Origin: Dichetophora obliterata
Lineage: Eukaryota; Arthropoda; Insecta; Diptera; Sciomyzidae
Length of the DNA stretch: 64,000 bases
Direction of reading: 5' to 3'
NCBI GenBank assembly: GCA_963920525.1
Contig: OY986436.1
Coordinates: forward strand, 96,165,842-96,229,841
Part shown: piece after piece, positions 53,200 to 63,033 of the stretch
How the letters are laid out: each line of letters opens with the position of its first letter
How positions within the stretch are numbered: position 1 is the stretch's first letter
Notes under the pieces: model-generated
Told to the model about the DNA's origin: nothing
Databases searched by the model: none
Seen by the model: only the letters and a program-made list of their open reading frames with translations
Program-made: the position numbers and the translations under genes

Positions 53200-53630
53200 T
53201 AGCCCAAACAGAATAGGCATAGCCAACACGTAGCGAGCTGTCGAAAAAGTAGCCAACGAAATGTTGTGCACAGAATAGAATTTGTGTTGATAACGCAGAT
53301 AGAGCTTTATGCTTACAATATTTTGTTAAATTTTAAAAAATTAATAGATACAGCCTTTTGCATATCATAATTTGTTTGCTTTTTTACTAATTTGGACTAA
53401 AATGTTTTAGTTTATTTTAAGTTTTGTAATTTGAACTATGTGTTATTACATTACGCTACCGTTGGCTGCGGAAAAAGTTAAAAGTTCGTCAACATTTTTG
53501 TGTCGGCTGCGTTCGCTACGTGTTGGCTATTTTTATTATGTTCATTTCATAGGGTTGCAAGGCAACCAACTTCTATGTTGACATTTCTTCTGTTGGCTGC
53601 GTGTTGGCTATGCTTATTCTGTTTGGGCTA
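53200..53630. mobile_element. MITE with TAGCCCAAACAG ends and TTA duplication
   Basis: The ends TAGCCCAAACAGAATAGGCA and (inverted) TAGCCCAAACAGAATAAGCA are flanked by TTA (53197-53199, 53631-53633). The terminal repeats continue TAGCCAACACG and contain several GTTGGCT motifs. 431 bp, non-coding. It is inserted in the tandem array of the 5' LTR, absent from the other LTR, so it arrived after Gypsy-B integration. Confidence 0.88.
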
Positions 53631-53639
53631 TTAAAAAAA

Positions 53640-53840
53640 AAGAGGATCCTCCCGATATGCCAAAGCAAACGTGATGAGTCACTAACTACTTAATAAGTAA
53701 TAAAAAAAGACGAGACTCCCGATATGCCGAAGCAAACGTGATGAGTCGCTAAATACTTAATAAGTAATAAAAAAAAGACGAGACTCCCGATATGCCGAAG
53801 CAAACGTGATGAGTCACTAACTACTTAGTATAATACTTAA
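53640..53840. repeat. LTR tandem array, last three copies
   Basis: Continuation of the array after the MITE. The first unit is altered (AGGATCCTCCCGATATGCCA). Confidence 0.85.
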
Positions 53841-54189
53841 AAAAAACTAAATTTATTAATACGAGCCACCTTGCGATAGCTCGTTTTGAAACAACGAACT
53901 TGTTCTCGTTTTCAACAAGTAAGCGACGGAACAAAGCACTACGCTCTCGAGCAGTGCCGAAGTCTGTCACAACGCGCTCTATTAATCCATATGCTGCCAT
54001 TAACCTTCTGGGAATTATAGCGTTGCGTGTGGTTTATGTAGACTCGGCTGTTGGCTACGTTGAATGTGCTGGCTGTATGTGTGCGTGTGTGTGTAGATAT
54101 GGCTGTTGGTTGAGTTAAGCACACAGTGGTGTAGTAAGGCAGTGGTGTAGTGTGCGGGGTGCAAACATGTAACGGGGATCCCCGTTACA

Positions 54190-54722
54190 GAGTTATTAGG
54201 TAGACCAGGATAGGTGGTGAGGGTAAGACAGAGATGGCGTAAGTATAAGGGTATTGGGGTGACCTGAGAATCGGCGCAGGGTCACCATGGCTGGTCTTTG
54301 TTTTTGAGGCCAGAAGGGGTGGGCTAGCCAAGGGCGATCGGATTACATCCAAGATCGACCCACGAGACGTGCCAACGTGGCAACAGCGAGCAACCGGCTC
54401 AGATTCCTTGTTCGTTTTCAGCACATTCGCGTAAAATAATCGGGTTTTTTTTTATCTTCTTTTGAGATTTTTATTTGTTTATGGTTTTTTTCGTGTTTTT
54501 ACCAGGCGGTGATTTTTAAAGTAAACTGGTACGAGTTTATTCTTGCGTAGTTTCCGTGTGGACCAGGCTGGCAAGAACACCACCCTATCCGGCGAGCCTT
54601 AGCCGCGCAATACGCCAGCGTACCAGTGCTGCCAGAGGGACGACAGGGGTGCGTAACAAAGGCTACCTTGCCGCATAACGCACCAGCCATACACCATAAA
54701 CGATGAGGCCGGAAACATGACA
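54190..54722 (+). repeat. Gypsy-C 5' LTR (partial)
   Basis: GC-richer sequence ending ...CCGGAAACATGACA just before the primer-binding site. The left limit is hidden: Gypsy-B inserted at 54190, and the DNA left of Gypsy-B (minisatellite) has no LTR character. No second LTR is in the window for comparison. Confidence 0.5.
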
Positions 54723-54726
54723 GAAT

Positions 54727-54744
54727 TGGCGCCCATTGTGGGGC
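54727..54744 (+). promoter_or_regulatory. Gypsy-C primer-binding site
   Basis: TGGCGCCCATTGTGGGGC lies four bases after the CA of the LTR end, matching the TGGCGCCCA...GTGGGGC form used by several Gypsy groups. It sets the plus-strand orientation of the element. Confidence 0.7.
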
Positions 54745-54796
54745 CCGACGAAATTTAGGTCTTTTTTGGTTTTGAGTTTGGCCTACTGGAGTCTAG

Positions 54797-54852
54797 CCAC
54801 GTAAGTCCTGCAGCGTTTGGGTCTTTGAACCTTGACTGCAGTTGTGACGTGG
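54797..54852 (+). repeat. Leader hairpin 1
   Basis: CCACGTAAGTCCTGCAGCGT and GACTGCAGTTGTGACGTGG fold by CCACGT/ACGTGG and CTGCAG/CTGCAG. The loop is about 20 nt. It contains a consensus splice-donor string GTAAGT. Hairpins 2 and 3 are homologous. Confidence 0.75.
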
Positions 54853-54956
54853 CCTAAGGCAAAAGGAGCCAATCAGGAATTCAATAAAATCTCGTTTCGG
54901 GCCGTAGAGTAAGTTTTTTGGTATAGTTTTTGTTAGACCCAAAGCAGGTCCTCTTA

Positions 54957-55027
54957 GTTAAGAACACGTAAGTCCTGCAGCGTTTAGGCCGCAGCGCCTC
55001 GACTGCAGTTGCGACGTGGTTCTTAAC
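54957..55027 (+). repeat. Leader hairpin 2
   Basis: Same core as hairpin 1 (CGTAAGTCCTGCAGCGTT ... GACTGCAGTTGCGACG), with a longer outer stem GTTAAGAACACGT / ACGTGGTTCTTAAC. The outer stems of the three hairpins differ in sequence but remain paired. Confidence 0.75.
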
Positions 55028-55109
55028 AGTAGGATTTTCGATGCTAGGGCTAACAGTTAGAAATAATTTAAGGATTTGTTTTTTGTAGTTCACATTGCGT
55101 TTCGGTTTT

Positions 55110-55161
55110 CCGTAAGTCCTGCAGCGTTAAGGTCGTTGAACCGCGACTGCAGTTGCGACGG
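55110..55161 (+). repeat. Leader hairpin 3
   Basis: CCGTAAGTCCTGCAGCGTT ... GACTGCAGTTGCGACGG, closing with CCGT... / ...ACGG and CTGCAG. Spacing from hairpin 2 is about 150 nt, similar to that between 1 and 2. Confidence 0.75.
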
Positions 55162-55316
55162 TTGGCTGGAGACGGATGAACGAAAATTTTAAATTTTTTT
55201 TTCTCATTTTTTTATAATTTTTTTATTTTAGATATTCAAACCCGCAGGGACATCATGCGTGGAATATGTAGGATGACGGGAGTAACGCACCCGCGTACCC
55301 CAGCGAGCCCAACACG

Positions 55317-55374
55317 CGACTGTTCCCAGATTGGGCGGCGTGTTGGCCAGCGTCTGTTCCCAGATTGGGCGGCT
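55317..55374 (+). repeat. Short direct repeat in leader
   Basis: CTGTTCCCAGATTGGGCGGC occurs twice, separated by 17 bases (GTGTTGGCCAGCGT-like). Confidence 0.8.
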
Positions 55375-55601
55375 GTTTTTAACACCGTATGGTGAAAAAT
55401 CCCTATCATGCAGGGGATTTTATGCATGTAAACCGTAAAATAAAAAAATAAAAAAAAATCTCGTTTTGTAAAAAAAAACTCCTGGCCGAGAAAAGCAGCC
55501 TGACCAGAGGGGTCATAAACTGGACAGGCTAGCTTAGTTCAAAAATACCTCGACTCGGAGGGTGCACCTAGTGTACAAAAAAGGGGGTAGCGGCACTATT
55601 A

Positions 55602-55741
55602 GGCAGCGCACACAGTGAAGCATATGGGCTGGACTGTGAGCAAGGCGTTTTACTTATGAGTGCAGCAGCGAACAGTGAGCTCATCTCGTTTCTTCGCAAG
55701 CGTTTATTTTGTGCGGCTCATGTGCTTCACTGCGTGCGGGC
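55602..55741. mobile_element. Tourist-like MITE with TTA duplication (MITE-T2)
   Basis: The left end GGCAGCGCACACAGTGAAGC and inverted right end AGCCCGCACGCAGTGAAGCA are imperfect inverted repeats flanked by TTA (55599-55601, 55742-55744). The interior has CTCGTTTCTTCGCAAGCGTT, close to a segment of the MITE at 51469-51621 (CCCGTTTCTTCGCAGGGCCT), suggesting one diverged family. Confidence 0.7.
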
Positions 55742-55744
55742 TTA

Positions 55745-57283
55745 GAGGAAGGTTAAATTAAAATTAAATTGCTTTTGTTTTTTTGAAAATCGCTCCTTAT
55801 CGGGAAGAGCAGCCAGGGGCCTTGCACTGTAGTACGATTCGGGGTGCGGGTGCGGTACGGGAGCAGGATCGCGCCATGGATTTACATGTTTTTTGACAAA
55901 TTTTTGATGGGTTCAAATTCAATGCCGACAAAAACGGAATGTTAGAGCAGAGGTAGAATTTACTGCCGTTTAGAAATCTTAAGCCATGTATTTACATGGT
56001 GTGATTTTGTTTTCGAATCGCATTTGCTTTTCGAGTCGCGTGGCAGAGTAGGACCTCAGGTCAGTGGGGTCATCAATGTGACAAGCTAGCTAAGTTAAAA
56101 AAAAATATACCTCGATTTGTAGTTAGGCGCTGCTGAATTTAGGGGGTATAGAGTTGCACAGCACTCTTGAGTAGGGATAAATATAAATAAAAAAAATTTT
56201 CGTTTTGAATAAATACTCCAACTCGGGATGAACTACCACAACACAATTAGGTGAAGCGAATATGCCCGAGCGACCTCAGCATAGGAAATTATTGTGGGAA
56301 GTTTCGGTTAAGAACCTCGATTTGGAGGGTGCAATTATAGCACGATAAAGAAAGTTGCTTTCGCTGGTCTCGTCGAAGTTAATTTTTACGCCACTCTTGT
56401 TTGTTTTACGCCACCATCCAAATTTAATGCCTATATATTTTTTAATTTTTTTGATTTATTATTATCAGCTATTTTAGTATTTTGATTATTTGGTTTCGGA
56501 ATTATAATTTTTTTTTTGTTTAGACTATTCAACTTCACCGAAGTTTGGTGAGAAGTCTCCTTTTTTATTTTTACGTATACGTTTTTTTTGAAGCGATAGC
56601 CAAGTTCGTCGGATTATCCAAATCATTCCCTCTTTATATATATTATCTTTATAAACAAAATACCTTAAAAAAAAAGTTTAAGTTTACTTCCATCTACGAG
56701 CTTTAATAAGCCAATTTTGTATATACATATATACTCTAAAATAGTTACAAAATTTTTTCTTTTGATATCAAGTTCCTACATTTCTATATTACTACATACT
56801 ACGATAAAATTTCTTTGACCTCTATGGAGTTCAGTTATTATTATGCTTACCTTTAATTAATATCCTTATATTTTATCAACTTTTCGCATATTATATTATT
56901 TTCCTTTACATATCATTACTATATATATTATTATCATTTCTTATAATACTGTTAATATTATTATTTAAAAATTTTTTTGCTAAGTTTTGCAACCACCATC
57001 CTTACAGAACATGTATTTTGATCTTATTTTTTTGTAATTTTGTCCTTTCGTTTTGGGCATTTGGCAAACAACAGTTAAGTAAACTGTGGCGCATTGAAAC
57101 CATCGGTTCGAACATAATAATTAAAGTTTCTCGTTTTTGAATAAATTGGCTTCTCAGGTCCTAACGGACGCTACTTTTGATTAAGCGAATTCTCATTTGT
57201 CGATTTGAACAACCTAGGTGTTTGAAGCATTTTCAATTTTCTTGGTACTTTTTTGATTCTTTTTAATAACGATTCCTTGGGGC
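55745..57283 (+). other. Remainder of Gypsy-C leader
   Basis: Non-coding. Before the MITE and again near 56040-56160 there is a repeated module: GGGGTCATMAAYTG, GACAAGCTAGCTAAGTT, ACCTCGATTTG, AGGGTGC-like (copies near 55510-55570, 56060-56150 and, partially, 56310-56340). GCCATGGATTTACATG and GCCATGTATTTACATGG recur near 55875 and 55982. From 56400 the sequence is AT-rich with nothing recognised. Confidence 0.5.
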
Positions 57284-58808
57284 ATGGTTTACACTAGGCA
57301 ACAAAGCAAAATGGATAATAGTGAAATCAATCCTAACCAAACGGGCACTGGAAGTCTAGTACCGAAAACATCAACTGGTACTGGGGCAATTCCAAAAACA
57401 GGCCCGATGAGAACCACCATACCGATTTTTACCACAGCAACGACGACTAGGTATAGTCAACTTGATCATCAATATAAGGGATTACGTCATGTCAGCAGTG
57501 GGTTTAGCCCAAGTGGATCTGATGTCGGGAATGGAGGAGCGTTTGCGGGTGTTAGTCCCACAATTAATAGCCGAAAGCTTAGGGTCAATGACGCCTCAGT
57601 ATTCAGAGAGCCGACCAGCGGTTACGAAGTTAGTGACTTTACAACCACCACCTCCACCACCCCCGTCTATCAATTCACAGGCTTGGCCAGATCGAAATAT
57701 GGAGCAGCATCAACAAATTGGATCACAGGACACCAGGAGCATCTCGCAATCCTTCCCATATTTTTCGCAACCACCACCGCATAGGCCGTAACAGACAAAT
57801 GTGCCGCAGCCACAAGTTTTTGCTCATTCGCAGACTTACCAAGTTGAGAATAGGAATCGACACCAAGAGCAACGAGCTGGACCATCAGTACGTCAGCCCA
57901 GTGCCTTTGCCTATACAGGGCCAGCACAAGCGCCTTTTGCGCCTTACCAACAAACAGAACAGCCGCGTCGTGTGGAGATGGACAAATGGGGATTTAAGTT
58001 CGATGGTACAACTAAATCGATCAGTAATGATGAATTCGTTTTTCGAGTAGAGACCTTGTGTAATGACTACAGATATCCACGGCCGGAAGTAATTAGGAAT
58101 TTTCACAGTTTGCTAACAGGAAACGCAGCTCAATGGTTCTGGGGATTTCGCCGCTTAAACCGAATACCAAGTTGATACGCACTTCGAGAAGCGCTTGTAA
58201 CTCAGTTCAAGCGACACGAAAGCGACTTCGAAATCAAAAGACAAATTATGGATCGAAGACAACAACGGGATGAAACTTTCGACGACTTTTATCAATCTGT
58301 TTTGACACTAAGGAACCAACAGCGGAATCCACTGGCAGAACAGGATTTAGTCGACATAATGAGGAGCAACCTGCGAAAAGAGATGTCACAGCTACTATTT
58401 GCCATGCGCATAGAGGGTTTGACTGAGTTCTGTAAAGCCTGCAAAAAGGCTGAGACTCATATAAACTATCAACGCAAGGCTTATCAACCGCCACAGCGTC
58501 AGTACATACCTCGAAATGCGCAAGTGCATGAACTAAATATAGAGCCAGACCTTTCCACTCAAGCTTTTGATTTAGACGCCATAAATTCCTCTCGAATATT
58601 TCCATGTTGGAATTGCAAACAGCCAGGGCACAACTTTGTTGAGTGTACTGCAGCCGTAATGCGAATATTTTGCTATGGGTGCGGAACGGAGGGCGTAGTT
58701 ACCCCAAAGTGTCCGAAATGCCAGGGAACCGCTAGGCCAAATAGAAATGTTCAGGTGGAGTCTAGATCAGCTCAAACTCAGACTCAAACTCAAGAAACGA
58801 CAGAATGA
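57284..58808 (+). pseudogene. Gypsy-C gag
   Basis: Starts at ATG 57284 (MVYTRQQSKMDNSEINPNQT). A frame change near 57460 moves it to the frame used by the rest of the polyprotein: MSGMEERLRVLVPQLIAESL, a Pro run, then the capsid-like region MDKWGFKFDGTTKSISNDEF, EVIRNFHSLLTGNAAQWFWG and QQRDETFDDFYQSVLTLRNQ. Two zinc-binding clusters follow: CWNCKQPGHNFVEC and CYGCGTEGVVTPKCPKC. In-frame stops at about 57789, 58174 and 58806 break it. Gag would form particles and bind RNA. Confidence 0.82.
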
Positions 58809-59492
58809 CTAACGTCTGCCACACAGACCGAAATAGAAAAGAGAGTTGTAGTTTTAACATCTAGTAACCATAGTAATAAAAGTAGTTACGATCAAGCCGT
58901 AAATACCGTTGAAGCAAAATTAAAAGAAATTAAGCCATTTCATGTGAGACTCAAGAACTACGAGGAAGTCAGAAAAAGAATATTTTCAGAGCAGCCAACT
59001 AAAATTGAAAAAGCAAGGGTTAGATATCGTTTGAGGAAAAATAATTATAAAGAAATTTCAGCATCAGAACTTTATGAGGGCGAAGACAGTAGATTTTATA
59101 CGAACATCGAAATCAATGGACAGCGAATTGAGGGATTATTAGACAGTGGAGCAACAGTGTCGTGTTTAGGGAATAACTGCTTAAGTTTTGTAGAAAAGTG
59201 CAAGTTGCCAATTTTTAAGTTTAAATCTTTCGTCAAAACTGCCGATGGGCGAATGCATTCAATCGTAGGTCGCGTTAAAGCTAAAACTAAATTCGATAAC
59301 AAAGAGCAGGAGATTGTTTTTTATTTAACACCTTCTCTCAAACGAGAATTGTTTCTAGGTGTAGATTTCATTAAGAAATTCAATCTCATGCAGCTCAAAG
59401 TTGATAGCATAACGACCAACAAAATTGCTTTGGAGGAAGAGGTCCAAAGTCAGGCAACACCTAGAATGCAAGTTTTGACAGCGCAGCAATAA
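58809..59492 (+). pseudogene. Gypsy-C protease
   Basis: In the same frame as gag. The linker has HVRLKNYEEVRKRIF and YRLRKNNYKEISASELYEGE. The aspartic protease shows FYTNIEINGQRIEGLLDSGA followed by TVSCLG (LLDSGAT active site), then VKTADGRMHSIVGRVKAKTK and a flap/C-terminal motif KRELFLGVDFIKKF (the usual 'hydrophobic-hydrophobic-G' fold signature). A stop at 59490 ends the open stretch. Protease residues look intact, but the polyprotein is broken on both sides. Confidence 0.82.
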
Positions 59493-60210
59493 CACAAGCT
59501 TAACGCAGTCATAGCAAAATTTCCCTGCTTCACGAAGAAAGGTCTCGGCAAAACGTCATTAGAAGAGCTCTATATTGATACCGGCGACGCAGTGCCTGTG
59601 AAAGATAAGCACTACCCAGTCTCACCGGCTGTTCAAGGGCGCATGTTTGCGGAGCTGGATAGGATGCTTTCACTGGGAGTAATTGAGCCGAGCAAAAGTC
59701 CGTGGAACAATCGAGTGGCCTTCGTGCGAAAAGGCGAGAAATGTCGACTGTGCCTGGACGCTCGCAAGCTCAATGCACTCAGTGAAGGACGCCTACCCAC
59801 TTCCACACATAGAGGGATTGCTCAGTCGTCTTGGCAACACACACTTTATCTCAAGTGTGGATCTTAAAGATGCCTTCTGGCAAAATCTGCTTGCCGTCAG
59901 TAGTAGGGAGAAAACCGCGTTTACAGTGCCAGGTCGTCCGCTTTGTCAATTTACAGTCATGCCGTTTGGGCTATGTAACGCAGCCGAAAGGTTATGTCGG
60001 TTGATGGACAAAGTCGTGCCAGCCAATCTTCGTGAAAGCGTTTTCATCTATTTGTTTCCTCAGATTTCGATAGCCACCTCCAAAAGTTAGAGCAGGTAGC
60101 GTAGTTGTTAAGTTCGGCCAATCTAACCATTAATGTGGCCAAATCAAAGTTTTGTTGTAGCGAGCTAAGGTACCTAGGTTATATTGTAGGCGAGGGTAAA
60201 TTAAGACCAG
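59493..60210 (+). pseudogene. Gypsy-C reverse transcriptase, N-terminal half
   Basis: Landmarks: GLGKTSLEELYIDTGDAVPV, SPAVQGRMFAELDRMLSLGV, KCRLCLDARKLNAL. After a frame change near 59785: DAYPLPHIEGLLSRLGNTHF, SSVDLKDAFWQNLLAVSSRE (first catalytic Asp), FTVPGRPLCQFTVMPFGLCN and ESVFIYL. The YxDD box is damaged by a small deletion (about 60050), after which SSDFDSHLQKLEQVA follows out of frame. The sequence stops at LRYLGYIVGEGKLRP, where the Gypsy-D LTR begins at 60211. Confidence 0.85.
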
Positions 60211-60704
60211 TGTAGTGCGCACCAAGTAAGCAACCAAACGTACACAAACTATTTGGTTGCACTGTATTTATGTTTGTTATTATTCACCACGCACAATGAC
60301 CCGTGGTTATATATTAGATTTACATGACGCACTTTCGCACTAAGCTAATGTTCTATTTATTTCACTCGCGCACTTTTAATGTTTATATATTTTGTTATAT
60401 TTATTTTGCATTACGCATTAAGTTTATATTTATTATTCACTCACGCACTTTTTATGTTAAAATTATGCACTTTTTCAAAATACCGTTGTTTGGCTTTATA
60501 AGCACCGAAAATTGAAAAATAAAGATCATTAATTCTACGAGCTTTAAATCAGCTTGTCTTTTTATTAAAAGCCTAAGTGCATTTTTATGCCGGCTGATAA
60601 AATAAAAATAATAAACACTTAGAGCCAGTGGCGTTTTTAAGCGCCGGCAAAAATTCGAGGCAGGTCCTTTATTTTTGAAAACAAAACTAAATAAAAACTT
60701 TACA
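60211..60704 (+). repeat. Gypsy-D 5' LTR
   Basis: 494 bp, TGTAGTGCGCACC...AAAACTTTACA. A TATA-like TTTATAAG at 60495-60502 and AATAAA at 60518-60523 mark probable promoter and polyadenylation signals. Repeated ACTC(G/A)CGCACTTTT motifs lie near 60364 and 60438. Confidence 0.85.
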
Positions 60705-60722
60705 TGGCGATCCTGCCAACTC
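60705..60722 (+). promoter_or_regulatory. Gypsy-D primer-binding site
   Basis: TGGCGATCCTGCCAACTC starts immediately after the LTR CA. TGGCGA-type sites (tRNA-Arg-like) are used in the mdg1/412 group. Confidence 0.75.
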
Positions 60723-61750
60723 ATGGCAATAAGAGTTTGCCGATGGCAAAACAGAATGTGCCTGAGCACGTACCTGATTGTTACGATCGACGCGTAACCA
60801 TATACCGTACCGTGGATATGCAGATTTAAGCAGCCAGGACTATGGAAAACATCGATGAACTGGAGTTCCAAGTAAAGAGCCACTACGAGGGCAACAGAGA
60901 CTAAAGAAAAATACTTGTCTCCAATAAATTGTTTAAACTAAAAACAACAAAAATGAGAATTTTTAATTTAACTTTATTGATATGAATTATTATATTTATT
61001 ACTATTATTAAGAAATTTTTCCCAATACATAAATGAAGAAAATAATAAAAAGTAAAATGCCGACGGCAAAACACTGGGAATCTAATAACACTTTCTGAAA
61101 TTTTTTCGATTTATTGTTCTGAATATTATTAATGTTAATTAACAAAAACTCAATGAATTAAATCCATATTTTTATCTATATTATTGAATTTTGTATACAA
61201 AACAGCAAACACGAAACTTTTTTTTCTTTTCAATAACAACTTGTTGCACTTTTTTTCACGCATACACAAGCACTTGGCAAAATTTTAGTAAACAAAATGT
61301 TTGCCAACAACGACAACATTTCTTTCTTTTTACATTTATTTTTTTTTTCTTTGTTGCCTTAAAACACTACACTTAACTTAAATTAAATGCATATATTTAG
61401 CCGAATATATGCTAAACGAAAACTACGCGCACGGATTATAATATGTTTGCTATACTTTATTAAAATTACCTTTTCTTTGAATATTAAGTCGCGACCGACA
61501 CTTGCATAAAAATAAACTTTTTTTTTCACTACGCGAAAAGCTAAAATATTTACGACCGCCATTATATTCTTCATTCATAAAACTGAAACGTCAGTTTTAC
61601 TTTTTCTTTATACTCATATTCGCAATTAATCATTGCAGACACATGTTTAAATGTTGGCATGCATGATTTATTGGCACTATGAATCACAGGGTGATTCAAG
61701 TGAAATAAAAAATTTAATATTTTAATGTTTTGATGTCATGACATAAATTT
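60723..61750 (+). other. Gypsy-D leader with two small upstream frames
   Basis: Two short frames follow the primer site: 60743-60829 (28 codons, MAKQNVPEHVPDCYDRRVTI...) and 60842-60904 (20 codons, MENIDELEFQVKSHYEGNRD). The rest is AT-rich. Whether the small frames are translated or reduce gag translation is unknown. Confidence 0.5.
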
Positions 61751-63033
61751 ATGGACATAATTAAAGAAAACATAATATTTCTTGAAAAATTAAGGAAAAA
61801 TTTAAGAAAAAGTAAAAATCGAACTTATACTGAAGAATATAAAAAGGCTAAATTGCAAAAAATTGAAATTTTGAAAAACGAAATAGTCAAATATGAAACT
61901 TTAGAAGATTGCAAACATTTTATTTTAGAATTTAATAAATTTTATTATGAATTACAAGAATTCATAAAAAATTTAAAAACACGAAAAGAAGATAAAATAA
62001 ATTTAGATTTATCATCGGTTTGGGAAGAAGAAACTAATTTGCCAAAAATGTCAAACTTTGACATAAATGTAGTAGGTAAAAACCTACCAGTTTTTAAAGG
62101 AATTTATGAAGAATTAGATGATTTTATAGTGAAAGCAGAATTGCTTCATGATTTAATAAAAGATGAAGAAAAGGCCATTTTTATTAAGTACGTATACAAT
62201 TTTAAATTAACAACCCAAGTTTGAAGTATACTTGGACGTTTGAACAGACCTTCGACATTGATTGAATTAAAATCTTTATTGGTGAAATCTTATCCCAATC
62301 CAAAAACAGTACAGCAAATGCTAAATGAAATTAGTTCTATATCACAGAATAATCTAACAATTTCCGAATATAGAAAAAAAAAACAGAATTATCAGAGCAA
62401 TTAAGCAATTTAGAGCTACAAAGCTTAGAGAAACCCAGTCAAGAGACAAAAGATGCAATATATAAGGTCAACGAAAGTATGGCACTTAATATCTTTTCAA
62501 AAGGTGTCAGGACAGAATATAAAACTATTTTACAGGCGAATCCGCCAAAAACTTTTAATGAAGCAACTGAAAGATGCTTGAATATTGAGCAAAATCTTTC
62601 AACAGATAGAAACAATATTTTACATATACAGAACAGAAATAATTCAAGATTTAATCAAAATAATAGATTTAATCAAAATTTCAGAAATTACAATAATCAA
62701 CATTTTTCCAACAGAGATAATAACAATTATAGAAATAATACATTTCAAAACAGAAATCAAAATTTTTCAAATAATAATTACAGAAACAATAATAATTTTC
62801 AAAACAACAATCAAAATAACAATTACAGAAATAATAACAATTACAGAAGCAACAATTTTCAAAATAACAATAATTTTCACCGTGAAAACGGAAATAATAA
62901 TCATAATTTTATAAACAATAACAACAGAAATAATAATTTCAATAGAAATACAAATTTTAGAAACAGCAACAATGCGCAGGGAAACGGATATGGCCGGGTA
63001 GCAGGAATTGTTACCCACAGAGGCCAAAACTGA
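61751..63033 (+). pseudogene. Gypsy-D gag
   Basis: ATG at 61751. A basic coiled-coil-like N-terminus (KLRKNLRKSKNRTYTEEYKK) precedes a capsid-like region (LPVFKGIYEELDDFIVKAEL, then IFIKYVYNFKLTT). A stop at 62222 and a frame change in the A-run near 62380 lead into ELQSLEKPSQ... and the frame 62479-63033 (KGVRTEYKTILQANPPKTFN, EATERCLNIEQNL). That frame has a strikingly Asn/Arg-rich tail (repeated NNYRNNN, about 110 residues) and stops at 63031-63033. The Asn-rich tail replaces a Cys-His zinc knuckle and is typical of this group. The tail probably binds RNA. Confidence 0.8.

Larger units (their letters stand above)
43893..54189 (-). mobile_element. Gypsy-B: near-complete Ty3/Gypsy LTR retrotransposon
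   Basis: A 10.3-kb minus-strand element flanked by GAGT. Both LTRs start TGTAAGGGGG and end CCGTTACA (plus-strand reading). Next to the 3' LTR is a polypurine tract and next to the 5' LTR a tRNA-Lys-type primer site. Gag, protease, RT, RNase H and integrase follow in standard Gypsy order, leftwards. LTR sequences outside the variable tandem array differ by only a few bases, indicating a young insertion. The coding region nevertheless has a few stops and a mariner in the integrase. Two MITEs sit in the 5' LTR. Confidence 0.93.
51464..54189 (-). repeat. Gypsy-B 5' LTR, enlarged by MITEs and array expansion
   Basis: Same ends as the left LTR. Its 2726 bp include a 153-bp MITE at 51469-51621 inserted four bases from the LTR edge, a 431-bp MITE at 53200-53630, and a tandem array with 20 units against 11 in the other LTR. 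Removing the MITEs leaves about 2.1 kb; the remaining excess over 1537 bp is accounted for by the nine extra units. Confidence 0.9.
54190..60210 (+). mobile_element. Gypsy-C: Osvaldo-like LTR retrotransposon, truncated
   Basis: Plus-strand element: LTR end, primer-binding site (54727), very long leader (to 57283), and gag-protease-RT in essentially one frame. It is cut at 60210 by the LTR of Gypsy-D. Gypsy-B is inserted at its left side, so the beginning of its LTR is not defined. Style of RT and the double Cys knuckle suggest the Osvaldo group. Multiple stops and a deletion at the RT active site show that it is dead. Confidence 0.8.

Noticed and set aside
44380..53840. Regularly spaced repeats resembling a CRISPR array
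   Set aside because: The repeats are contiguous tandem units of about 60 bp inside LTRs of a eukaryotic retrotransposon. The 'spacers' are A-runs and near-identical sequence, and there are no cas genes.
62585..63027. Ile-rich frames on both strands over the Gypsy-D gag tail
   Set aside because: They are frame-shifted and antisense readings of the AAT/AAC-rich Asn tail.
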